Assembly: GCA_913053795.1 (NCBI GenBank)
Contig: CAJXGZ010000100.1
Span: 1 to 8,111, forward strand
Source of the DNA: an uncultured Rhodospirillales bacterium
GTDB taxonomy: Bacteria > Pseudomonadota > Alphaproteobacteria > Rhodospirillales > 2-02-FULL-58-16
Direction: 5' to 3'
Length of the DNA: 8,111 bases
Of this stretch, positions 1 to 6,332 are shown in pieces (the first letter of the stretch is position 1; every line of letters begins with the position of its first letter). Position numbers and translations under genes: made by a program. Under the pieces are notes generated by a model. That model was not told the origin of the DNA. It ran no database searches and saw nothing but the letters and a program-made list of their open reading frames with translations.

Positions 1-36
1 AAGCTGGCCCCCATTCCATCCGCAATGGGCGCCTAA
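1..36 (+). CDS. 3' end of an upstream gene (partial)
   Basis: Frame 1 is open from the window edge and reads KLAPIPSAMGA before a TAA at 34-36. The stop lies 5 nt before the next start at 42, a spacing typical of operon genes. Eleven residues are too few to assign a family. The call rests on the open frame, its position and the tight spacing, and chance is a real alternative. If genuine, it shows that the operon begins to the left of this window. Confidence 0.4.
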   Translation, partial: KLAPIPSAMGA

Positions 37-41
37 GGTTC

Positions 42-491
42 ATGGCCGTCCTTGCCATGCGCCATGTGGGAATAGCGGTCAGCGACATGGAGCATTCCTT
101 GCGCTTCTACCGGGATTACCTTGGTCTGAGGAACTTCAAGGAAGGGCTCGGCCAGACCGGGGAATACATTTCCACCCTGGTTGGTTTGGATCGGGCACAC
201 GTGGATATCAGGGTGTTGCAAGGCCCCGACGGCTCGAAGGTGGAGCTACTGAAATACCACTCCCACCCGGAACCCGGCGGCACAGAGGCCAAGGCTTATG
301 AGGCCGGACGGCCCCATATCGCCTTCACGGTGGAAAACCTGATGGTACTCTTCAATAGGCGTGAGGAGTACGGCGTTACTTTCAAGAGTCCACCGCAACG
401 GTCCCCCGATGATCCTGTTTATGTGGCCTATTGCCATGACCCGGACGGGGTGATCATGGAACTCGTTCAGCCCATCGGGGATGATCGGTGA
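42..491 (+). CDS. VOC-superfamily (glyoxalase/epimerase-like) metalloprotein
   Basis: This 149-residue protein has the two-module vicinal-oxygen-chelate fold seen in lactoylglutathione lyase and methylmalonyl-CoA epimerase. The N-terminal module opens with HVGIAVSDMEHSLRFY (residues 8-23) and continues to VELLKY (67-72). The second module opens with GRPHIAFTVENL (89-100) and ends in DPDGVIMELVQ (133-143). The four expected metal ligands are all in place: His8, Glu68, His92 and Glu140. An intact metal site argues for an active enzyme rather than a binding protein. The substrate cannot be read from the sequence. The neighbours suggest an epimerisation or isomerisation step on a sugar or sugar acid. 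The ATG at 42 follows an AAGG at 35-38 with short spacing; an ATG at 57 would remove only five residues and keep every ligand. The stop overlaps the next start. Confidence 0.85.
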   Translation: MAVLAMRHVGIAVSDMEHSLRFYRDYLGLRNFKEGLGQTGEYISTLVGLDRAHVDIRVLQGPDGSKVELLKYHSHPEPGGTEAKAYEAGRPHIAFTVENLMVLFNRREEYGVTFKSPPQRSPDDPVYVAYCHDPDGVIMELVQPIGDDR

Positions 492-1249
492 AACTTGATC
501 TTTCGGGCAAGAAGGCCCTCGTTGCAGGGGGCAGCCGCGGTATCGGCCTAGCTATTGCCGAGGCCTTCATAAAGGAAGAGGCGCAAGTGACCATTACCGC
601 GCGCGGCACCGACGGGCTTGACCGAGCCCGGATGCGGATGGAGGAGCACCATGGGGGCCGGATCACGGCGGTAACGGCCGATATGAGTGACCCTTCTGCC
701 GCGGCCGGGGTCTTGGCGGAGGTGGGCGTTCTGGATATTGCCGTGATTAACTTCGGGGCAACCGATACCCTGCCCGGATTCGACACTTCCGGTGAAGAGT
801 GGGAAAGGCTTATCCGGGCCAACCTCACCGGCCCTACCCACTTGGCGCGGACCCTCGGCGTGGCCATGAAAGCACGCGAGGAAGGCGTCATTCTTTTCGT
901 CGGCAGTATTGCCGGTCGGGAAGCCATAGGCGCGCCCATCGCCTATGGCGTTGGCAAGTGCGGCCTACGGGCGGTGATGAAGACCATGGCCAGGGAACTG
1001 AGTCCCGAGGGCGTCCGGGTCAACCTGATCAGCCCTGGCAATATCCTGTTCGATGGAGGGCGGTGGGCTGACAAGCGCGCCGCCGATCCGCAAGAAATCG
1101 ACCGACTGATCAACGCCACGGTGCCCATGCGGCGCTTTGGCGTCCCCGAGGAAATCGCCCAGGTGGCTGTTTTCATCTGTTCCCCCCGAGCTTCGTTCAT
1201 GACCGGCGCCGACATCGTTGTCGATGGGGGCCAGACGGTCTGCTTCTGA
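488..1249 (+). CDS. Short-chain dehydrogenase/reductase (SDR), GTG start
   Basis: This 253-residue classical SDR is an NAD(P)-dependent oxidoreductase, presumably acting on a sugar or sugar-derived hydroxyl or keto group. The glycine-rich cofactor loop is AGGSRGIG (13-20). The usual NNAG segment is replaced by NFG (88-90). The catalytic tetrad is Asn112, Ser140, Tyr153 and Lys157, with the normal 13-residue Ser-Tyr spacing. A PG motif follows at 183-184, and the C-terminus ends in the SDR-typical MTGADIVVDGG. Length is normal for the family. The only start that retains the cofactor loop is GTG at 488, which overlaps the upstream TGA as GTGA and is preceded by GGGGA at 477-481, so translation is probably coupled to the VOC gene. 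Annotation pipelines would probably label it an acyl-carrier-protein reductase-like SDR; the context favours glycan metabolism. Confidence 0.88.
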   Translation: MKLDLSGKKALVAGGSRGIGLAIAEAFIKEEAQVTITARGTDGLDRARMRMEEHHGGRITAVTADMSDPSAAAGVLAEVGVLDIAVINFGATDTLPGFDTSGEEWERLIRANLTGPTHLARTLGVAMKAREEGVILFVGSIAGREAIGAPIAYGVGKCGLRAVMKTMARELSPEGVRVNLISPGNILFDGGRWADKRAADPQEIDRLINATVPMRRFGVPEEIAQVAVFICSPRASFMTGADIVVDGGQTVCF

Positions 1250-1269
1250 CACCCGAAAAAAGATACTCC

Positions 1270-3070
1270 ATGTATAGCAAACCCATCTATTTATGTGTCC
1301 ATGTGGGCTACAACGCATCTTGCGCCATCATGGTGGAGGGCGAAATCGTCGCCGCAGCGCAGGAAGAGCGTTTCACGCGCAAGAAGAACGAGACCGGCTT
1401 TCCCAGCAGGGCCATCGACTCCTGCCTCAATCAGGCCGACATTGAAGGCCGCGACGTTACGATGGCGGCCTATACCACCATTTACGAACATCCGTGGGAG
1501 GTGAAGGCCAAGATCACACCCACCTATTCCATCCGCGATTATCACGGCTATTACAACGACCGCTATTACGCCAAGAAATTCGCCGGGGAAACAGGCCTTG
1601 ATTATCTGCAGTGGCTCCGCGACGATGAGAAGTTCAATCACCCGAATCCGGTTTTTGATTTTTCCTTCCTGAGTGACGAGTTGCTACTTGATCCCACCAA
1701 GGCCGTGGAACCGTGGAAGGCCGAGCGCCGCCGGGTCCTGGCGTCCTACTTGGGTATTCCTGAGGAGCGGGTAACCTTCCTCGACCATCACACTTGCCAT
1801 GCCAATTACAGTTATTTCGCCAGTCATTTTCGCAACGAGGACTGTGCCGTGGTCGTCTTGGATGGCTGGGGTGATAAGCGTAACCAGACGGTCTGGATGG
1901 CGAGGGGTAATCGGCTTGAACTGATCGCGGAGTCGAACCAGAACGACATCGGCCACACTTACAAGATGGCCACCCTGCACCTGGGCATGCGCCCTGATGA
2001 GCATGAGTTCAAGGTCATGGGCTTGGCCCCCTACGCCAAGGACGACTACGTGCGTCGGGGTTACGAGTTGATCAAGGGCATCAATAAGGTCGAGAAAATG
2101 CGGATCGTTCACGATGACCGCCCCGCCGACCTCTATAATCATCTCAGGTCCGTCTGGCTGGATCAGCGCTTTGACAATATCGCCGGCGCGATCCAATTGT
2201 TCACCGAGAAATTGGCCTGCAAGGTGGTGGAAAATATCCATGCCGAAACCGGTATCCGGCGCTTCGCCATGGGCGGCGGCGTGGCCATGAACATCAAGAT
2301 GAACATGGCCATCTCCGAGTTGGATTGCGTGGGTGAGCTTTTCGTGCCGGGCTCGGGATCTGATGAAAGCCTAGCCATCGGTGGTTGCTACCTGCTCAAC
2401 GTCGAGGCCGGAACCAACCATCCACTGGACAACCTCTATTTGGGTTACGATTCCAACCGCGACCTTGAGGCTGTAGACTGGGAGGCCTTGGCCAGGGACT
2501 ACGGCATTGTCCGTAATGTGGATCCGGCCCTAGTGGCGGACAAACTGATCGCCGGAGACGTGGTAGCGCGAATCGACGGACGCTGCGAATTCGGCGCCAG
2601 GGCTCTCGGCAACCGCTCAATCCTGGCCGACCCGTCGCGCCGTGACGCGGTGGAGAAGATTAACGAAGCTATCAAGAATAGGGACTTCTGGATGCCTTTC
2701 GCGGTTTCTATCCTGGCGGAAAAAGCGGGCGATTACGTGGATAATCCCAAGGATTATGTCGGCTCGTTTCATGGCCGTAGCTTTCCATACCAAGCCGGAG
2801 ACCTACGACAGGATTGCCGCTGGCACGCATCCCTATGACCGCACCGTCCGTCCCCAGTACGTCTATGCAGAGTCAAACCCCGGCTATCACGCCCTGATTT
2901 CGGCTTTCGAGAAGAAGACCGGAACGCCAGCGCTGCTGAACACCAGCTTCAACCTGCACGGCCAGCCAATCGTCAATACCATCGACGACGCCTTGCTCAC
3001 CTTCGCTAAATCTGGTCTCGACCACCTTCTGATTGGGGAAACCATGTTGTCCAAGAAAAATGAGCTCTGA
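1270..3070 (+). CDS. NodU/TobZ-family carbamoyltransferase, interrupted by a +1 frameshift
   Basis: Members of this family transfer a carbamoyl group from carbamoyl phosphate, through carbamoyl-AMP, to a hydroxyl of a sugar or antibiotic. The N-terminal Kae1-like domain shows GYNASCAI (13-20), AAAQEERFTRKK (28-39), a metal-site HHTCHA (173-178), VVVLDGWGD (194-202), MGLAPYAK (250-257) and MGGGVAMN (334-341). The second domain begins near EFGARALGNRSILADP (440-455) and includes FWMPFAVSIL (473-482). Frame 1 then ends prematurely at 2838 after 22 unrelated residues. The neighbouring frame carries the rest: FMAVAFHTKPE, AAGTHPYDRTVRPQ and LLNTSFNLHGQPI. Joining them at TTT-C (2767-2770) gives 599 residues with continuous family motifs, close to the usual length of about 570-620. 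Either a one-base insertion (mutation or sequencing error) or ribosomal frameshifting would explain this. If the shift is never corrected, the product lacks about 100 residues and is probably inactive. A 20-nt gap separates it from the SDR. Confidence 0.85.
2767..2771 (+). other. Frameshift position within the carbamoyltransferase gene
   Basis: Up to TTT at 2767-2769 the family sequence is in frame 1 (NPKDYVGSF). From ATG at 2771 it is in frame 2 (MAVAFHTKPE). One surplus base, the C at 2770 or any equivalent nearby base, accounts for the change and leaves no gap in the expected motif. The phenylalanine codon TTT followed by C would also allow a tRNA-Phe to slip forward onto TTC. However, the next zero-frame codon is an ordinary CAT, with no stop or rare-codon stimulus visible. 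Confidence 0.8.
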
Positions 3071-3073
3071 CAC

Positions 3074-3892
3074 ATGCTCGGCCGCTACCCTCTCGGGGTC
3101 ATGCAGGGGCGACTGCTTGCCGAATACAAGGGACGCTATCAAGCCCATCCGGTGGGCTATTGGCGCGATGAATTCGAGATAGCGGCCGACCTTGGATTGG
3201 AACTCATTGAGTTCATTCTCGATTTCGAGAATGCCGGGAAAAATCCCCTGCTCGCCGAGCCGGAAGCCGTCCTGAAAGCGGCCGCCGAGACCGGCGTGGA
3301 GGTCAGGAGCATATGCGCCGACTACTTCATGGAAGCGCCCATCCAACGGAACACCGCAAGCGCCGGGGTTCTCGATCGATTAATCGCCAATGCGGCCTCG
3401 TTGGGGGTCCGTGACGTGGTCATTCCCTGCGTCGATCAGTCGAGCCTGAATGACGATACCGAGGCGGCCGGGTTCGCCGAGGCGTTGCGTCCCTTGGCCG
3501 ACAGGGCCGGAGAAAAAGACGTGAACCTGTCCCTGGAAACCGACTTGGCGCCGGGGCCTTTCGTGGAACTGCTGGAGCGGATCGGCCATGCGGCGGTTAG
3601 CGTCAACTACGATACGGGAAATTCGGCGGCGCTCGGGTTCGACCCGGCGGAGGAATTCGCGGCCTATGGAAACCGGATCACCGACATCCACATCAAAGAC
3701 CGCGCCTTGGCCGGCGGGCCGGTGATGCTGGGTGACGGGGCTTGCGACTTCCAAACGGTCTTCGGCCTGATCGCCAAATCCGATTACGACGGCCCGCTGA
3801 TAATGCAGGCCTACCGGGACGATGAAGGCCTGGGCGTTTTCAAGCGACAAAAGGATTGGCTTGAAGATAACTACGGAGCCCTTCTGACATGA
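3074..3892 (+). CDS. Xylose-isomerase-like TIM-barrel sugar isomerase/epimerase
   Basis: This 272-residue protein belongs to the AP-endonuclease-2 / xylose-isomerase-like TIM-barrel superfamily, whose members isomerise or epimerise sugars and sugar acids with a divalent metal. Strand signatures run in order: PLGVMQGRL (6-14), LELIEFI (42-48), VEVRSICADYF (75-85), VRDVVIPCV (112-120), NLSLETD (151-157), VSVNYDTGN (176-183), ITDIHIKDR (202-210) and LIMQAYR (242-248). Likely metal ligands are Glu155, Asp180 and His206. The position often occupied by a fourth acidic ligand near the last strand reads Gln245. It starts 3 nt after the carbamoyltransferase stop and its own stop overlaps the CMP-sugar synthetase start, so it probably belongs to the same pathway. 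It may supply or remodel a precursor of the activated sugar. The exact substrate is unknown. Confidence 0.82.
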   Translation: MLGRYPLGVMQGRLLAEYKGRYQAHPVGYWRDEFEIAADLGLELIEFILDFENAGKNPLLAEPEAVLKAAAETGVEVRSICADYFMEAPIQRNTASAGVLDRLIANAASLGVRDVVIPCVDQSSLNDDTEAAGFAEALRPLADRAGEKDVNLSLETDLAPGPFVELLERIGHAAVSVNYDTGNSAALGFDPAEEFAAYGNRITDIHIKDRALAGGPVMLGDGACDFQTVFGLIAKSDYDGPLIMQAYRDDEGLGVFKRQKDWLEDNYGALLT

Positions 3893-4644
3893 GCGGCAAA
3901 GCCGAAGTGATCGCCCTGATCCAAGCCCGGGGCGGCTCCAAGGGTGTGCCGGGCAAGAACATACGGCCCTTGGCCGGGTTTCCCCTGCTGGCCTGGTCCG
4001 TCGCCGCCTGCAAGCTGGCCCGAACCATTGAGCGCACCATCCTGTCCACCGACGATGCGGCAATCGCCGAAGTGGGCCGCGAATACGGCGCCGAAACGCC
4101 CTTCATGCGGCCGTCCGAATTGGCCACCGATACCGCCACCGATTTCCCCGTGATCAAGCACGCCATCGAGTGGTTGCGGGACAACGAAGGCTTCATCCCC
4201 ACTTATATCGTGCAGATCAGGCCGACTTCTCCCTTGCGCGATCCGGCGGTCATGGACGAGGCGGTGGCCAGGTTGAAGGCCTCGCCGGAGGCCACCGGCT
4301 TGCGGTCGGTCTTTGAAATGCCGGAAAGCGCCTGGAAGACCTATGAGACGACTAATGGCTATTTGACCCCCCTCGGGGCGAAAGACGGCGATACCGAAGC
4401 CCTCAACAAACCCCGCCAGGCGTTCCCTTCCACTTATTTCGCCCAAGGCTACGTCGACGTCGTCCGCTCCCGGGTGGTGCTGGAACAGGGCCGGACCTAC
4501 GGCAACCGGATATTGGGCTTCATCACTCCCGAGTGCGGCGAAGTGGACTGCGAGGAGGACTTCCGCAAGCTCGATTTCTTCAAGGAAGACTTCGGCAAGA
4601 CCGTGTACGAATACCTGAAGGAAAACTTCCCCGCTAAGACATGA
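3889..4644 (+). CDS. NeuA-type CMP-sugar synthetase (acylneuraminate cytidylyltransferase family)
   Basis: The family couples CTP to a 3-deoxy-2-ketosugar acid such as sialic, legionaminic or pseudaminic acid or Kdo, giving the CMP-sugar used by glycosyltransferases in the cytoplasm. The nucleotide-binding signature is IQARGGSKGVPGKN (11-24). ILSTDD (51-56), VQIRPTSPLR (108-117), NKPRQAFPSTYF (173-184), YVDVV (188-192) and an acidic VDCEEDF (219-225) follow in the family order. At 251 residues it is the size of the single-domain enzymes and lacks the extra C-terminal domain of some sialate synthetases. The ATG overlaps the upstream stop (ATGA) and has GGAG at 3875-3878. The synthetase and the SDR two genes downstream resemble the PtmB/PtmA pair of Campylobacter flagellin-modification loci (recalled from knowledge of that family). 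That favours a nonulosonic acid over Kdo, but specificity cannot be settled by eye. Confidence 0.9.
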   Translation: MSGKAEVIALIQARGGSKGVPGKNIRPLAGFPLLAWSVAACKLARTIERTILSTDDAAIAEVGREYGAETPFMRPSELATDTATDFPVIKHAIEWLRDNEGFIPTYIVQIRPTSPLRDPAVMDEAVARLKASPEATGLRSVFEMPESAWKTYETTNGYLTPLGAKDGDTEALNKPRQAFPSTYFAQGYVDVVRSRVVLEQGRTYGNRILGFITPECGEVDCEEDFRKLDFFKEDFGKTVYEYLKENFPAKT

Positions 4645-5453
4645 CAAACCGGCTTATCACCAGGGCGGACTGCCTGGAACTGTGCCGTCGGGTCGGCGTG
4701 CGGCCGGGCATGTCGGTCATGTTCCACTGTTCGCTGCGCGGTCTTGGCTATCTTGTCAACGGCCCCTTCGACCTGATCGACGCCCTGGTGGAGGCAGTGG
4801 GGCCCGATGGCACCTTACTGATGCCTGCCCACTCGGGACAACTCACCGATCCCGCCGACTGGCGCAACCCGCCCGTCCCGGCCGAATGGGTGGACGTCAT
4901 CCGGCGGGAAATGGCCCCCTTCGATCCGGCCATGACTCCGATCCGCGGCCGGGGCATCGTGCCCGAATGGTTCCTCCGCCGTGACGGGGCAAGACGCAGC
5001 CACCATCCCCTGAATTCGACCGCCGCCCTTGGGGCCCGAGCCGAATTCTTCACCCGGGACCACCCCCTGCATGCCCCCGAAGGACCAGGCAGCCCGTGCC
5101 ACAAGCTCTACCGGGCGGGCGGCCATGTTCTGCTGCTGGGAGTCGGGCTGGCGACCTGCACCGCCCTTCACGTTGCGGAACACCTGGCTGATTGCCCCTA
5201 TCTGAAGGACAGCGCCGTCAAGGTGCTGGTCAGGGGCGAGGGCGGGGCCAACAGGTTCGTCCGTCTGGAAAGCTATCCCGAATCGTCGGACGGGTTTGTG
5301 AAACTGCGGCCGGAACTTCTGGCGGCGGACTACTTGGTCGAAACCGTCTTCGGCGAAGACTATCCGGTCGCCTTGCTTTCCCTCGCGCCAGCGGTCGATT
5401 TGGCCGTCTCGAAACTGAAGATGAATCCAACGTATTTCCATGACGATACCTGA
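4641..5453 (+). CDS. AAC(3)-fold (Antibiotic_NAT) N-acetyltransferase, copy 1
   Basis: This 270-residue protein belongs to the aminoglycoside 3-N-acetyltransferase family, which transfers acetyl from acetyl-CoA to an amino group. Family landmarks are VRPGMSVMFHCSLRGLG (20-36), LLMPAHSG (59-66), PFDP (93-96), RRSHHPLNSTAALG (118-131), HPLH (141-144), GSPCHKL (150-156), VLLLGVG (163-169) and ALHVAE (175-180). The last segment contains His177 and Glu180, the strongly conserved active-site region. Its position inside a glycan operon makes acetylation of an amino-sugar intermediate far more likely than drug resistance. It starts at an ATGA overlap with the CMP-sugar synthetase and has no good ribosome-binding site, so it is probably translated by coupling. 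Its end overlaps the following SDR by 14 nt. High-GC codon use matches the genes around it. A relative lies at 6333-7151. Confidence 0.87.
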   Translation: MTNRLITRADCLELCRRVGVRPGMSVMFHCSLRGLGYLVNGPFDLIDALVEAVGPDGTLLMPAHSGQLTDPADWRNPPVPAEWVDVIRREMAPFDPAMTPIRGRGIVPEWFLRRDGARRSHHPLNSTAALGARAEFFTRDHPLHAPEGPGSPCHKLYRAGGHVLLLGVGLATCTALHVAEHLADCPYLKDSAVKVLVRGEGGANRFVRLESYPESSDGFVKLRPELLAADYLVETVFGEDYPVALLSLAPAVDLAVSKLKMNPTYFHDDT

Positions 5454-6288
5454 AACTCCCCTGTCGGGATCGGTTTGCGACCGGCTGGACCTTGCCGGCA
5501 GGGTGGCCGTCATCACCGGCGGCGGCGGGCTGCTGGGCCGCAAGCACGCCGAGGCGGTGGCCGAAATGGGCGCCATTCCCGTCCTTCTCGACATCGACGG
5601 ACACCGCGCCCAGGAAGCAGCCGCCACCGTCGGCGGCGACGCCATCGGGATGGCCACCGACATCACCGACGAAGTGGCCGTGCGGGCCGCGCTGGCCGAG
5701 GTGTTGAAGGCTTACGGGCGGCTGGACATCCTGATCAATAACGCCGCCAACAACCCCAAGGTCGAAGGCGGCGGCCTGGCGGACAAACCCTGGTCGCGGC
5801 TGGAGAACTTTCCCGTCGAGGTGTGGAATGACGACATTGCCGTCGGTCTGACCGGCGCCTTCATTTGTTCCCGGGTGTTCGGCGCCGAGATGGCCAAAGC
5901 GGGCAAGGGCGTCATCCTCAATATCGCCTCGGATCTCGGCGTCATCGCCCCGGACCAACGCATCTACCGCGAACCGGGACAAAGCGCCGAGGAACAGTCC
6001 GTCAAGCCGGTGACCTATTCGGTGGTCAAGGCCGGACTGATCGGCCTCACCCGCTACCTCGCCACCTACTGGGCGGACAAGGGCGTGCGGGCTAACGCCC
6101 TGGCGCCGGGCGGCGTCTACAACGGCCAGGACGAAGCCTTCGTCCAGCGCCTGACCAACCTCATCCCCATGGGGCGGATGGCAACCGCCGACGACTACAA
6201 GGCCTGCGTGGTGTTCATGGTTTCCGATGCGTCCGCCTACATGACCGGGGCCTGCGTGTCGATGGACGGGGGGCGGACGGTGTGGTGA
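5440..6288 (+). CDS. PtmA-like short-chain dehydrogenase
   Basis: This 282-residue SDR has a cofactor loop TGGGGLLG (26-33), an acidic residue after the second strand (LLDID, Asp51 or Asp53) that favours NAD over NADP, NNAA (100-103), Ser164, Tyr193 and Lys197 in TYSVVKAG, and a C-terminal YMTGACVSMDGG. Ser and Tyr are 29 residues apart instead of the usual 13 or so. The extra loop, including PDQRIYREPGQSAEEQ, matches my memory of the SDRs annotated as flagellin modification protein A (PtmA) next to NeuA/PtmB homologues. In Campylobacter, PtmA acts in the supply of the activated hexosamine precursor for legionaminic acid (established knowledge, recalled). The same role here is inference. The start overlaps the AAC(3) gene by 14 nt with no clear ribosome-binding site. 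It is distinct from the SDR at 488-1249. Confidence 0.87.
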   Translation: MTIPETPLSGSVCDRLDLAGRVAVITGGGGLLGRKHAEAVAEMGAIPVLLDIDGHRAQEAAATVGGDAIGMATDITDEVAVRAALAEVLKAYGRLDILINNAANNPKVEGGGLADKPWSRLENFPVEVWNDDIAVGLTGAFICSRVFGAEMAKAGKGVILNIASDLGVIAPDQRIYREPGQSAEEQSVKPVTYSVVKAGLIGLTRYLATYWADKGVRANALAPGGVYNGQDEAFVQRLTNLIPMGRMATADDYKACVVFMVSDASAYMTGACVSMDGGRTVW

Positions 6289-6332
6289 GCTCCCGCAGTA
6301 TCCGGAATGGTATTTGAAAAGGTTGTTTCTCA
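6289..6332 (+). promoter_or_regulatory. Spacer with a ribosome-binding site before AAC(3) copy 2
   Basis: This is the first real gap in the downstream part of the operon, and base composition drops here. AAAAGG at 6317-6322 lies 10 nt before the ATG at 6333 and is a plausible weak Shine-Dalgarno site, so the next gene can be translated independently. I see no convincing promoter boxes or terminator hairpin in these 44 bases. Confidence 0.4.

Noticed and set aside
1684..2241. Long minus-strand open frame inside the carbamoyltransferase gene
   Set aside because: It lies antisense to a frame with continuous family motifs and has no recognisable domain. Long antisense frames are common in high-GC genes.
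2767..2770. Phase-variable homopolymer tract as the cause of the carbamoyltransferase break
   Set aside because: The run is only three T's followed by C, far too short for slipped-strand phase variation.
3871..4647. 258-codon minus-strand open frame opposite the CMP-sugar synthetase
   Set aside because: The plus-strand frame has unmistakable NeuA-family motifs. The antisense frame matches its extent only because of third-position GC bias.
5475..5741. Arg/His-rich plus-strand frame inside the second SDR
   Set aside because: The extreme Arg, Gly and His content is typical of an out-of-frame reading of GC-rich codons. The SDR frame is clearly the coding one.
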